Source of the DNA: Hyphomicrobiales bacterium | Lineage (GTDB): Bacteria > Pseudomonadota > Alphaproteobacteria > Rhizobiales > HXMU1428-3 | Length of the DNA stretch: 54,474 bases | Direction: 5' to 3' | Assembly (NCBI GenBank): GCA_021775425.1 | Contig: JAJFHX010000041.1 | Coordinates: 1 to 54,474 of the forward strand | Shown: piece by piece, positions 44,228-52,424 of the stretch | Numbering within the stretch: the first letter of the stretch is position 1 | Layout: the number at the start of each line of letters is the position of its first letter | Translations under genes and position numbers: made by a program | The notes under the pieces: model-generated | Databases searched by the model: none | What the model was told of the DNA's origin: nothing | The model's input: the letters and a program-made list of their open reading frames with translations, nothing else

Positions 44228-45463
44228 ATGAAAAATAAACTTTCAATTGCCGCGCTTGTTGCCGGTGGGATGATGGTTGCGACTGCTGGTTCAGCGCAAG
44301 CAGCAGACCTTGGTGGTGATTGCTGTGCGGATCTAGAGGAGCGTGTTGCTACTCTTGAAGCTACAACAGCTCGTAAAGGAAACCGTAAAGTTTCACTTAC
44401 GATTTCAGGTCAAGTCAACAAACAGTTGATGATCTGGGATGACGGTAATAATTCAGATGCTTACGTAGTAGATAATACTGCATCAAGCTCGCGTTTCCGT
44501 TTCAAAGGTGAAGCTACAATCAATTCAGATTGGTCAGCTGGTTACTACATTGAAATCGAAACAAGAACTTCAGCATCAGCTTCTGTAAGCCAAGCAAATG
44601 ATGATCTTCCAGGTGGTACAGGTCTTAACCTTCGCCAGTCTAACATGTTCATCAAATCTAAAACTTACGGTTCATTGAGAATTGGCCAAGGCTCACCATC
44701 AACAGATGACCTTGTTTTCTCAGGTAACGTTGTTGGTACTTCAGTAGCTAACTCTGCTGGTGACCCTCTTGCTACCGGTGGTGGATTGTTTGTAAATCAG
44801 GGTGTTAACACACTGAGAATCGCAGACTTTACACGTGGTCAAGCTATGGCTGACCATACAACACGCCTTAACGTAATTCGTTATGACTCACCTACAATTG
44901 CTGGCTTCGTGCTTTCTGCTACTTGGGGTGAAGATGATTTCTGGGATGTGTCTATCAGAACAACTCAAAAATTAGGTGATTTCACACTTAAAGCTGCTGC
45001 TGGTTATAATGAATTTGGCGGAACTGATGGTATTGCCATTGGTAAAGGCATTTCAGATGAGCAACTATTCCACGTAACTGCTGGTCTTATCCACGAACCA
45101 ACAGGTCTGTTCGTTCAAGGTTGGTACACTGATGTTTCTTATGACCAATTTGCTGGAGCGACTGCAGTGCTTGATGGCGATGCATGGAATATCCAAGCTG
45201 GTATTAAGCAGCGCTGGAATTCACTTGGTCACACAGCAGTATACGGTGGTTACACTGTAGCTGATGACATGAATGCACGTTCAAGTGGTATTGCTGCTGG
45301 TTCTTCTACAGAGTATAAAGCTTGGGAAGTTGGAGTTATCCAATATGTGGATGCTGCAGCTCTTGAACTATACGCTCAGTACAGAAACATGGAAACTGAA
45401 CTTAATGGTGTAGACCAAAACGACATTGACGTAGTCACAGTTGGTGGTCGCATCAAATTCTAA
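44228..45463 (+). CDS. Outer-membrane porin, copy 2
   Basis: Paralogue of the first porin, 411 aa. The signal peptide is MKNKLSIAALVAGGMMVATA with cleavage after AQA; GGGGAAATT precedes this ATG, while an ATG at 44213 with GGAGAAATCTA is also possible. The mature N-terminus, from ADLGGDCCADLEERVATLEA through KVSLTI, is identical to copy 1, and later blocks such as INSDWSAGY, WGEDDFWDV and IQAGIKQRWNSLG are similar, but the loops diverge. It ends GGRIKF. Likely forms its own homotrimer with different loop-defined specificity. A terminator follows. Confidence 0.93.
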   Translation: MKNKLSIAALVAGGMMVATAGSAQAADLGGDCCADLEERVATLEATTARKGNRKVSLTISGQVNKQLMIWDDGNNSDAYVVDNTASSSRFRFKGEATINSDWSAGYYIEIETRTSASASVSQANDDLPGGTGLNLRQSNMFIKSKTYGSLRIGQGSPSTDDLVFSGNVVGTSVANSAGDPLATGGGLFVNQGVNTLRIADFTRGQAMADHTTRLNVIRYDSPTIAGFVLSATWGEDDFWDVSIRTTQKLGDFTLKAAAGYNEFGGTDGIAIGKGISDEQLFHVTAGLIHEPTGLFVQGWYTDVSYDQFAGATAVLDGDAWNIQAGIKQRWNSLGHTAVYGGYTVADDMNARSSGIAAGSSTEYKAWEVGVIQYVDAAALELYAQYRNMETELNGVDQNDIDVVTVGGRIKF

Positions 45464-45497
45464 TGAATTAGAACACTTCTCTTGTTCCTATTCAACT

Positions 45498-45526
45498 AAA
45501 GGGCTCCTTTTTAGGAGCCCTTTTTT
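45498..45526 (+). terminator. Rho-independent terminator after porin copy 2
   Basis: AAAGGGCTCCT pairs with AGGAGCCCTTT around a short T loop, followed by more T residues, 35 bases after the stop. Confidence 0.92.
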
Positions 45527-46095
45527 CATTTGAAAATCTTAAAAACATATTAATTCAATTTCAAAGGCTGCTAGCGATGTGATATGCACTCCGTTCAGGT
45601 CTGTATTTATCTAGCGCTGTCTGAACTGATTCTTTGAACAAATGATTGTGGTTATGAGAATTTTAGTACTAGGTCCTGTGCCTGGTTTTACATATTCTGA
45701 GTTTACAATTAGAAGATATAATTAACAAAAACGGTTTGCTACGTGATGTTCAGAACATTCTGTGCAGTCATCAGTTGTGCTGTGAGCTGGCAGGGGTGGT
45801 GGGTGTGTATTAAGGCGCTTCTCCGTTTTTAGAATTTGGATCTTGTTATCACATTCAATCTACCTTGGATTTTGGGTCAATTTTACTCATACAGAATGTG
45901 GCAAAATCATGAATTTTTATTCATTTTATGTTGCATATTTGTGACTGTTAATAACGCTTAAAAGAAAATATTATTACTTTACATTGACTTAATGTGTTTT
46001 TTTAAGTACTTGCATCCGCTAGTAATCAGGCGCATTATTAACCCTAACGGGCTTTAGGGGTAAATGTCTGTTGAGTTAGTAATGAGGTCAGTACT
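45527..46095. other. AT-rich intergenic region, no gene seen
   Basis: About 570 bases between porin copy 2 and the small exported-protein gene. No open frame with a ribosome site, no RNA gene and no strong hairpin was found. It should contain the promoter of the downstream gene. Confidence 0.45.
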
Positions 46096-46452
46096 GTGAA
46101 GCGGTTTTTAACAATAATTGCGCTCGTTATGAGTGCTAATCTTGCTCATTTGCAAGTTTTACATGCGTTTCAGGAAACTGAAGTGCCTGTAACCGAAGTT
46201 CCTGTGACAAGTAATGATGTAGCCTCTCATGCTGATGGCTTGAAGTCACCTTTATCCTCACCTGATGTTAATGAAGACTCTGACAGTAAAAAAGGGACTG
46301 TGTTGCATATTCCCGGATTTGGCGCCGTTGGTACCTTACCAAAACTGGATTTTGGTCTTGAGCTTTTATATAGAGATGAAGAAACCAAGATCCCTGATTT
46401 GCAAACTCAGGACGACATATCTATCAAAGGTCGTATTAAACACAACTTTTAA
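46096..46452 (+). CDS. Small exported hypothetical protein ending in terminal phenylalanine
   Basis: 118 aa, not recognised. GTG start at 46096 with GAGGT upstream. A signal peptide is visible (LTIIALVMSANLAHLQVLHA). The mature part has a short tandem TEVPVTEVPVT, then a polar acid/serine-rich stretch, then GTVLHIPGFGAVGTLPKLDF and FGLELLYRDEE, ending ISIKGRIKHNF. The last residues alternate and end in Phe, like the last strand of the neighbouring porins (GGRIKF). It might be an outer-membrane associated or strand-donating protein. Codon use looks like its neighbours. Moderately sure it is a real gene. Confidence 0.6.
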   Translation: MKRFLTIIALVMSANLAHLQVLHAFQETEVPVTEVPVTSNDVASHADGLKSPLSSPDVNEDSDSKKGTVLHIPGFGAVGTLPKLDFGLELLYRDEETKIPDLQTQDDISIKGRIKHNF

Positions 46453-46695
46453 TTAATGCTGATTGTCAGTCAATGTTTCTATGTTGTGCTTAAGATTCTC
46501 TTGTCTAAGTATCGTCATTTCATTTTAAAGATTAGTAGTACAGTTGTTATTTAACTGTACTTCCTTACTTGTTCAGGTTTGAGCGAGTGCCTTCATCTTT
46601 GTTTGCTTATGAACTGTGGCTGACATTTCCCTTATAATTCTATAAACTTAACCCTCTGATATATGAAACTCTGATTTGTGTTTTTGCCAACAGGG

Positions 46696-47424
46696 ATGGA
46701 TGTTGTGGATTTAGCTTTTAACTTTTCTCTGACTGACCCGGCAATCTGGGGTGGTTTGTTTGCTCTCATCGCCATGGAAATCGTCCTTGGGATTGATAAT
46801 GTGGTTTTCATCTCATTGATTATTGCAAAAATGGATGATAAACGCCGGGAATTTGCCCGAAAGCTCGGACTATCACTGGCATTGATTATGCGAATTGTTT
46901 TACTGCTTGGTATTGGCTGGGTTATTGGCTTGAAGCAAACTGTATTTTCCTTGTTTGATAATCATTTTTCCTGGCGTGATATTATTCTGATTGGTGGCGG
47001 ATTATTCCTGTTAGCCAAAGCAACCCAGGAAATTCATAATGATATTGAAGGTGATGCGAAACATGATGTGGGCGTATCGAGGTTTTTCATCCTGGTGATT
47101 TTCCAAATCATTTTGGTTGATCTTGTGTTCTCAGTGGACTCTATCATCACTGCGATTGGCATGACGGATCATGTGGAGATTATGATTGTTGCTGTGATCG
47201 TTGCTGTGATCGTGATGTATTTTGCGTCGAAACAAATCTCTACTTTTATTGAGCTTCACCCGAGTACGAAGATTATAGCGTTAGCCTTTTTGCTCCTTGT
47301 TGGTGCTGCGCTTATTGCGGAAGGTTTTCAGGTTCATATACCTAAAGGTTATATCTATTTCGCCATGGGGTATGCGGCGTTTATCGAATATCTGAATATC
47401 AGGCGGACGCAGAAAAAAAGCTGA
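46696..47424 (+). CDS. TerC family integral membrane protein
   Basis: 242 aa from the ATG at 46696 (a GTG at 46678 would add six residues; neither has a clear ribosome site). It is a TerC/YoaE-like membrane protein with about seven hydrophobic segments. Diagnostic motifs with membrane-embedded acidic residues are ALIAMEIVLGIDNVVFISLI near the start and ILVDLVFSVDSIITAIGMTD in the second half, likely a metal site. TerC relatives take part in manganese export and metalation of exported proteins, or in tellurite resistance; which applies here is open. It is convergent with mobA. Confidence 0.9.
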   Translation: MDVVDLAFNFSLTDPAIWGGLFALIAMEIVLGIDNVVFISLIIAKMDDKRREFARKLGLSLALIMRIVLLLGIGWVIGLKQTVFSLFDNHFSWRDIILIGGGLFLLAKATQEIHNDIEGDAKHDVGVSRFFILVIFQIILVDLVFSVDSIITAIGMTDHVEIMIVAVIVAVIVMYFASKQISTFIELHPSTKIIALAFLLLVGAALIAEGFQVHIPKGYIYFAMGYAAFIEYLNIRRTQKKS

Positions 47425-47451
47425 AAAACATGGCTGGGGTTCAAGGTTGTT

Positions 47452-48126
47452 TCAATCAACCAAATGATTTGAAACAAGATTTTCAAATATTTGAAAGTCT
47501 GATGGTTCGTTTATGTTAAAGAACGGGTCGGTGATGTGGTCGTTTATCTCAATATCATCAAACTCTATGCTTGCGTTGTTACAGGCATCTGTCCAGGCTC
47601 TGATTTTTCTTAAGCCATTGTCGAGATTTGTCGCTAAATCATCCTTGAGTGAGACGGGCCATAAACCAAAAATAGGGTGGTGGCGTCCTTGTGATTTGGC
47701 GAGGATGATCGTGTCATTCGGTAAGGCGGACGCTGTCTCTAACATTTTTTCGGAGTAGTTAAGTGGGAAAAGTGGTGTGTCAGCTGCGACTGAGAGGATG
47801 TGAGTCTTTTCTGGCTGATGTGTTTCAGCCCAGATCATAGCTGAAAGTATGCCGGCTAGCGGGCCAGCGTAATTTTCAATCGGGTCTTTGACTACGGGGA
47901 GGCCGTAGGCTGATAAACGTTCGACATCGCCATTGGCGCTGATAATCAGTGAAGGTACCTGAGGGCTGAAACGATCGATTACCATATTCAATATCGTTAC
48001 GTCTTTGATTTTCTTTAGGAATTTATCACCGCCACCCATGCGACGAGATTGTCCTCCGGCGAGTATAACACCGAGGAGCTGTTCACTTTTCACTGCATTT
48101 GATTTCGCAGTATCAGGCGTACTCAA
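47452..48126 (-). CDS. mobA: Molybdenum cofactor guanylyltransferase
   Basis: Attaches GMP to molybdopterin to make the guanine dinucleotide cofactor of DMSO-reductase family enzymes such as formate dehydrogenase. 224 aa. The nucleotide-binding loop is LGVILAGGQSRRMGGGDKF, followed by PVVKDPIENYAGPLAGILSA and SVAADTPLFPL, all conserved. The start is TTG at 48126, which overlaps the fdhD stop (TTGA) and has GGAG/CAGG before it; a GTG at 48093 is the alternative. Pairing with fdhD fits maturation of a molybdenum-dependent formate dehydrogenase, whose structural genes are outside the window. Confidence 0.92.
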   Translation of the reverse strand: MSTPDTAKSNAVKSEQLLGVILAGGQSRRMGGGDKFLKKIKDVTILNMVIDRFSPQVPSLIISANGDVERLSAYGLPVVKDPIENYAGPLAGILSAMIWAETHQPEKTHILSVAADTPLFPLNYSEKMLETASALPNDTIILAKSQGRHHPIFGLWPVSLKDDLATNLDNGLRKIRAWTDACNNASIEFDDIEINDHITDPFFNINEPSDFQIFENLVSNHLVD

Positions 48127-49004
48127 TTTGCCTGCTCCGTGATCTGGTTTTTGTTTGCATTGTTGATGGCTGATTTTTTGTAAGGTGTTTGTTCTTCGTC
48201 ATAAACAATGCGCTCAAATCCGGAAAGGGCGACAAAACGTTTACCTCTGGCACGGCCAAGCAGAGTGAGATTTGCGGCGCGAGCCAGTTCGACGCCCCAG
48301 GCGGTAAACCCTGATCTTGAAATAAGCAGGGGAATACGCATCTTGACTGTTTTGATGACCATTTCACTGGTAAGACGGCCGGTTGTGTAGAAATATTTAT
48401 CATCCGGGTTGATATTGTTCAGTAGCATATAACCAGCGATTTTATCTACGGCATTGTGCCTGCCGACATCTTCCATATATATCAGCGGTTGTTCACCCTT
48501 GCAGAGAACACAGCCATGAATTGCGCCAGTTTTCAGATAGAGGCGCGGTGTCTGGTTGATGGTTTTCAAGAGTGGGTAAAGGGTGCTGATATGTAATTTG
48601 TTGGTGGTTGAAAGTTCAATGCCTTCTATGTTTTCAATTAAATCACCAAAAATAGTGCCCTGACCACAACCGGATGTCTGGATTTTACGTTTCAGTTTTT
48701 GTTCAAAATCAGTTTCATGTTTTGTGCGGATGACGATGGTTTCGATATCGTCATCATAATCAATACCGGTGATTTCATCTGCGTTCTGGAGCATGTTCTG
48801 ATTGAACAGATAGCCAACTGCAAGCAGATCAGGGTAATCGCCGATTGTCATTAAGGTGACGATTTCTCTGGAGTTGAGGAAAACGGTTAAAGGGCGCTCA
48901 TGGATGATTGGCGCTGTGATCCTGTCTCCATTATGGTCCAGTGCTTCAAGCTCTTTGTAGAGTTTGGCATTGTCTGGCTGAGGGTGAATTATTTTTTCAG
49001 TCAT
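48123..49004 (-). CDS. fdhD: Formate dehydrogenase accessory sulfurtransferase
   Basis: Delivers sulfur to the molybdenum/tungsten centre of formate dehydrogenase. 293 aa. Family motifs: LMTIGDYPDLLAVGYLFNQ, TSGCGQGTIFG and KTGAIHGCVLC followed by YMEDVGRHNAVDKIAGYML. The catalytic cysteine (C121 of the E. coli protein) is present in SGCGQG, but the second Cys of the CxxC is replaced by Gly, as in one FdhD subgroup. It is translationally coupled to mobA. There is no fdh structural gene in the window. Confidence 0.92.
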   Translation of the reverse strand: MTEKIIHPQPDNAKLYKELEALDHNGDRITAPIIHERPLTVFLNSREIVTLMTIGDYPDLLAVGYLFNQNMLQNADEITGIDYDDDIETIVIRTKHETDFEQKLKRKIQTSGCGQGTIFGDLIENIEGIELSTTNKLHISTLYPLLKTINQTPRLYLKTGAIHGCVLCKGEQPLIYMEDVGRHNAVDKIAGYMLLNNINPDDKYFYTTGRLTSEMVIKTVKMRIPLLISRSGFTAWGVELARAANLTLLGRARGKRFVALSGFERIVYDEEQTPYKKSAINNANKNQITEQAN

Positions 49005-49535
49005 ATCTCTCTGACACCGTTCTTATACATTGGGCTAAAGTATAGAAGGGGGGATGATCAATAAACAAGCACTTTGATTGACTTCTCGTGTTTCCTGCAA
49101 ATTAATTTCCCTATCATTTTGATGAAGTGGACATATTGACCAGATTAACTGGACAGAATGACCAAAACTTCTGGTTTCGATCTGGTTGCTTGTTGGCTAC
49201 TTGAAATTTGGTTGCTGTATCTGGTGGAGATCAGGCCAGGATTGCTGTGGGTGAGATACGTTTTTTTGGCAGCACTATTTATTCGCATAATATATATTAT
49301 GGAAAATAAACTCTATATTGATTTCACTACCTTTCTGATTATGAATTAATAACACATTGATTTTGCTGTAATTTTATGGACATTGTTTATTAAAACGAAG
49401 ATTGTATGACTAAAATTTGGGAAGTTGAGCAATATCAAAAACTTTTTATCCTGGGAATGTTAAATCTACTCATGGGTGTATTGATGTTGTGTTGATATTA
49501 GCTTCGACTTTAACTCATATCGTGGGAACAATGTT
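49005..49535. other. AT-rich intergenic region with a doubtful small open frame
   Basis: 531 bases between divergent fdhD and the cytochrome genes. A 63-codon frame at 49158-49349 would encode a hydrophobic peptide (ends FIRIIYIMENKLYIDFTTF) but has no ribosome site and is not accepted as a gene. No RNA gene was seen. Confidence 0.4.
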
Positions 49536-50027
49536 ATGAAGGCTGTCATCAATCTTTGTGTTCTGGGTATCTTGTTTTTCCATTTTACTAAATTTCATAC
49601 AGATTATTTTTTAGAGAGCCCTCTTTTCTCTACTGTCAAAGCGGCTGAAGGGATGAGCAAAAGCGTGGTTTCTGATCTGGCTCTCGATGGTAAACAAACA
49701 TTTCTACGTTATTGCGCTTCTTGTCATGGAGTACATGGAACCGGAGACGGGCCGGTATCGAAAAGTTTAATTGTCCAGCCAGCTGATATTTCTCGATTGA
49801 AATATGACAATCGAGGGAAGTTTCCAATTGAGTGGGTTTTAAAAACTATTGATGGCCGTGAAATGCCAAGAGCACATGGTCTATCGGATATGCCTGTTTG
49901 GGGGCAATGGTTTTCTAGTCAGGCTATGGCTGAAGGTGTGCTGCAAGATGATATCAATGGCATAGCAAAACTGGTTAGAAAACGACTTGATAACCTTGTT
50001 GCTTATATCAAGACTTTACAAAAATAG
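49536..50027 (+). CDS. Class I c-type cytochrome
   Basis: Periplasmic monoheme cytochrome c, 163 aa. A hydrophobic N-terminal segment (INLCVLGILFFHFTKF) is a signal peptide or anchor. The heme site CASCH is at residues 60-64 in FLRYCASCHGVHGTGDGPVS; the distal methionine is probably in REMPRAHGLSDMPVWG. No strong ribosome site; ATG at 49536. A second cytochrome follows 27 bases later, so the two are likely one transcript. The partner oxidase or dehydrogenase is not in the window. Confidence 0.88.
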   Translation: MKAVINLCVLGILFFHFTKFHTDYFLESPLFSTVKAAEGMSKSVVSDLALDGKQTFLRYCASCHGVHGTGDGPVSKSLIVQPADISRLKYDNRGKFPIEWVLKTIDGREMPRAHGLSDMPVWGQWFSSQAMAEGVLQDDINGIAKLVRKRLDNLVAYIKTLQK

Positions 50028-50054
50028 CATGCTCTCATTAGAGGAGTTTCACGG

Positions 50055-50450
50055 ATGAATAATCCTTTCGTAAAACATGTTCAGTTTTACATGGCCAATA
50101 TCTGTTTCGTAGTTATTATCAGTAGTGCTGGATTGGGAATTGCTCAAACTAAGTATGAGATCGACGAACAACAAGACGGCATATATAAAAAGAATGGAGA
50201 TGCTTTGGCAGGACAAAGAATTGCAGAGCAGCTTTGTTCTGGTTGCCATTCTATTAAAAGCGAAGGGAAAAGTCCTTTCGCACCTGCACCGCCTTTCAGA
50301 GATATTGTTCAGAAATATCCGCCTGAAAATCTGGCTGAAGCGCTATCTGAAGGTATAGTTGTTGGACATGATGCCATGCCGGAATTTCAATTTGGTCCTG
50401 AAGTTTTGAGTGATTTCCTGGCGTTTTTAGATGCGCTGAAAGTTGATTAA
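50055..50450 (+). CDS. Small class I c-type cytochrome
   Basis: 131 aa with a signal-type hydrophobic start (ANICFVVIISSAGLGIA) and heme motif CSGCH at residues 61-65 in AEQLCSGCHSIKSEGKSPFA. The likely Met ligand is in HDAMPEFQFGPEV. AGAGGAGTTTCACGG precedes the ATG. The mature part before the heme is short, with GDALAGQRIAEQ as the usual alphaproteobacterial lead. It follows another cytochrome gene and ends before a strong terminator, so the pair forms a two-gene unit probably serving periplasmic electron transfer. Confidence 0.88.
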   Translation: MNNPFVKHVQFYMANICFVVIISSAGLGIAQTKYEIDEQQDGIYKKNGDALAGQRIAEQLCSGCHSIKSEGKSPFAPAPPFRDIVQKYPPENLAEALSEGIVVGHDAMPEFQFGPEVLSDFLAFLDALKVD

Positions 50451-50504
50451 GGTCTCAATTCTTAATGCATTGCAGTTGTATATTTTCTGGAAATTTGATT
50501 TTCT

Positions 50505-50549
50505 AAACATAAAGGGTGCCTTTATATGCAAGCACCCTTTATGTTTTTT
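50505..50549. terminator. Terminator between the cytochrome unit and pepA
   Basis: AAACATAAAGGGTGC (50505-50519) and GCACCCTTTATGTTT (50532-50546) form a perfect 15-bp stem with a 12-base loop, followed by TTTA on the plus strand. It lies between the convergent cytochrome and pepA ends. Confidence 0.88.
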
Positions 50550-50552
50550 ATG

Positions 50553-52076
50553 TTATTCAAAATTCTCGGCAATCCAGTTGTTCAGCAGATCTACGCCGTA
50601 GCCTGACCCCCAGCTTTGATTGATGGGAGATTTATTTGAGGCCATGGCGACACCTGCGACATCGAGATGAGCCCAGGGGGTTTTGTTGACATAACGCTGG
50701 AGGAACTGGGCTGCAGTTATGGCACCGCCCCATCTGCCGCCGGTGTTTTTCATATCCGCAAATGTGCTGTTGATCAGTTTATCATAGGCGGAGCCTGGCT
50801 CACCGAGCGGCATGCGCCAGACGCCCTCTCCTGTGTTTTTGCCTGAAGCATCAAGCATTTCAGAGAGTTCGTCACTATTTGAAAACAGGCCGGCATATTC
50901 TTTACCCAAAGCAACCATGATGGCACCTGTCAGGGTGGCGAGGTTGATCATAAATTTTGGATTGAATTTTTCCTGTGTGTACCAGAGGGCATCAGCGAGA
51001 ACCAGGCGGCCTTCTGCATCTGTGTTGATGACTTCGATTGTTTGTCCGGACATTGAAGTGAGGATATCGCCTGGTCTTGTTGCCTGACCATCGGGCATGT
51101 TTTCAACTAGGCCAACGACACCGACAACATCAACTTTGGCTTTGCGCAGCGCCAGTGTTTGCATAAGGCCGACAACGGTGGCTGAGCCGCCCATATCGCC
51201 TTTCATGTCTTCCATGCCTGCGGACCCTTTGATGGATATGCCGCCGGTGTCGAATGTGACGCCTTTGCCAACAATGGCGAGTGGCTTTTCTTTGGACTTG
51301 GCCGGAGCGCCGTTCCATTTCATGATGGCGAGATAGGAGCCTTGCCTGCTGCCCTCACCCACGCCCAGCAGTGCGTTCATGTTGTTGGCTTTTAATTCTT
51401 TGTCGGTGAGGATTTCAATTTCAAGACCAAGAGATTTTAGGTCTTTGATGCGTTTGGCATATTCATTCGGGCCAAGAATGTTTGAAGGTTCATTGACTAG
51501 ATCTCTTGCAGCGAAAACACCATGTTGCAAGGGCACAATCTGGCTGGTGTACAGTTTTTTGACAGTTGTGTGGTTTTCAGACTGAATGGTGATTTTCTTT
51601 GGGTTTAACGTCGTAGGCTCATCTTCTTTATTGGATTTGGTCTGATATTTTTTGAAACGATATTGGCGCAGGACCAGACCATGAGCGAGATTTGCGGTAA
51701 TTTCACCGTCATCATCATCTCCAAGAATTTCATCACAAATCAGCGTGGCTGTTTCAATTTTTGACTTGGTGAGGTGAGCGGAAAGGTTGCCGCCGATGTG
51801 GCGCCAGTCTGGTGTAGTGAGCTGTTTGGTATCACCTGTGCCGACTATGATGAGGCGGTCAAATTTCTGGTCAGCCGGGCTGAGGATTTCAAGGATTGAT
51901 GATTTGTTTCCTTTGAAGCCGGCAATCTTGATGGCGTTTGTGATGAACTTATTGTTTTTGTCATCAAGCTCTTTTGCAAGTGCTGAAAGTTTAGCTGATT
52001 TTGTGGCAAAGAGGACGACTGTGTCGGATTGGGGGAGGTCAATTTTTTCAAAGTTAATTTTGGCTGTTTTGCTCAT
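50553..52076 (-). CDS. pepA: Leucyl aminopeptidase (M17 family)
   Basis: Cytoplasmic di-metal aminopeptidase, 507 aa. The N-terminal domain (~1-165) is variable and acidic; the catalytic domain carries the family signature NTDAEGRLVLADAL and the metal/lysine segment VGKGVTFDTGGISIKG, plus DMKGDMGGSATVVGLMQTLA. These are intact. PepA may also act as a DNA-binding factor in some bacteria. It is divergent from lptF, the common arrangement in alphaproteobacteria. The start is ATG at 52076. Confidence 0.96.
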   Translation of the reverse strand: MSKTAKINFEKIDLPQSDTVVLFATKSAKLSALAKELDDKNNKFITNAIKIAGFKGNKSSILEILSPADQKFDRLIIVGTGDTKQLTTPDWRHIGGNLSAHLTKSKIETATLICDEILGDDDDGEITANLAHGLVLRQYRFKKYQTKSNKEDEPTTLNPKKITIQSENHTTVKKLYTSQIVPLQHGVFAARDLVNEPSNILGPNEYAKRIKDLKSLGLEIEILTDKELKANNMNALLGVGEGSRQGSYLAIMKWNGAPAKSKEKPLAIVGKGVTFDTGGISIKGSAGMEDMKGDMGGSATVVGLMQTLALRKAKVDVVGVVGLVENMPDGQATRPGDILTSMSGQTIEVINTDAEGRLVLADALWYTQEKFNPKFMINLATLTGAIMVALGKEYAGLFSNSDELSEMLDASGKNTGEGVWRMPLGEPGSAYDKLINSTFADMKNTGGRWGGAITAAQFLQRYVNKTPWAHLDVAGVAMASNKSPINQSWGSGYGVDLLNNWIAENFE

Positions 52077-52424
52077 TCATTTTTCACTTTCGGCTTTAGG
52101 CCTTGTTTGTTGTCTGATGCTATGAATTTGATCAGTTTTTTAAACATGCTGATTGTTTCCCGCACAAGTTAAACTGTTCGTTTGATGATCTCAAGAGTGG
52201 TTGTCTGTTATGAGCTTAATTTTAGGATATAGAGCATACTTAAAGAGTTTTATTGATTGAGCAGGTACCCTCTCCTTCTGCCTCATATTTCATCGCTAAT
52301 GTGGAAAGATGTGATGCAGGTTTGTAGTTGGGGAAGGATGGTATATGGTCTCACTTTAGCCTCAGTGCATTTTTATGTTTTGGAATGCCAACAGGTGTGG
52401 GTTTACTTTAACAGACTGAAAGTA
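52077..52424. other. Divergent promoter region between pepA and lptF
   Basis: 348 bases. The frame of lptF is open back to 52257, but that stretch has no ribosome site and family proteins start at MDLFSRYV, so it is treated as non-coding. No clear promoter consensus was identified. Confidence 0.5.

Noticed and set aside
49158..49349. 63-codon hydrophobic open frame upstream of the cytochrome genes
   Set aside because: No ribosome-binding site, low-complexity AT-rich codons and no recognisable motif; kept only as a remark in the intergenic entry.
52257..52424. N-terminal extension of LptF
   Set aside because: The frame is open but lacks a ribosome site, and LptF proteins start at the MDLFSRYV-like segment.
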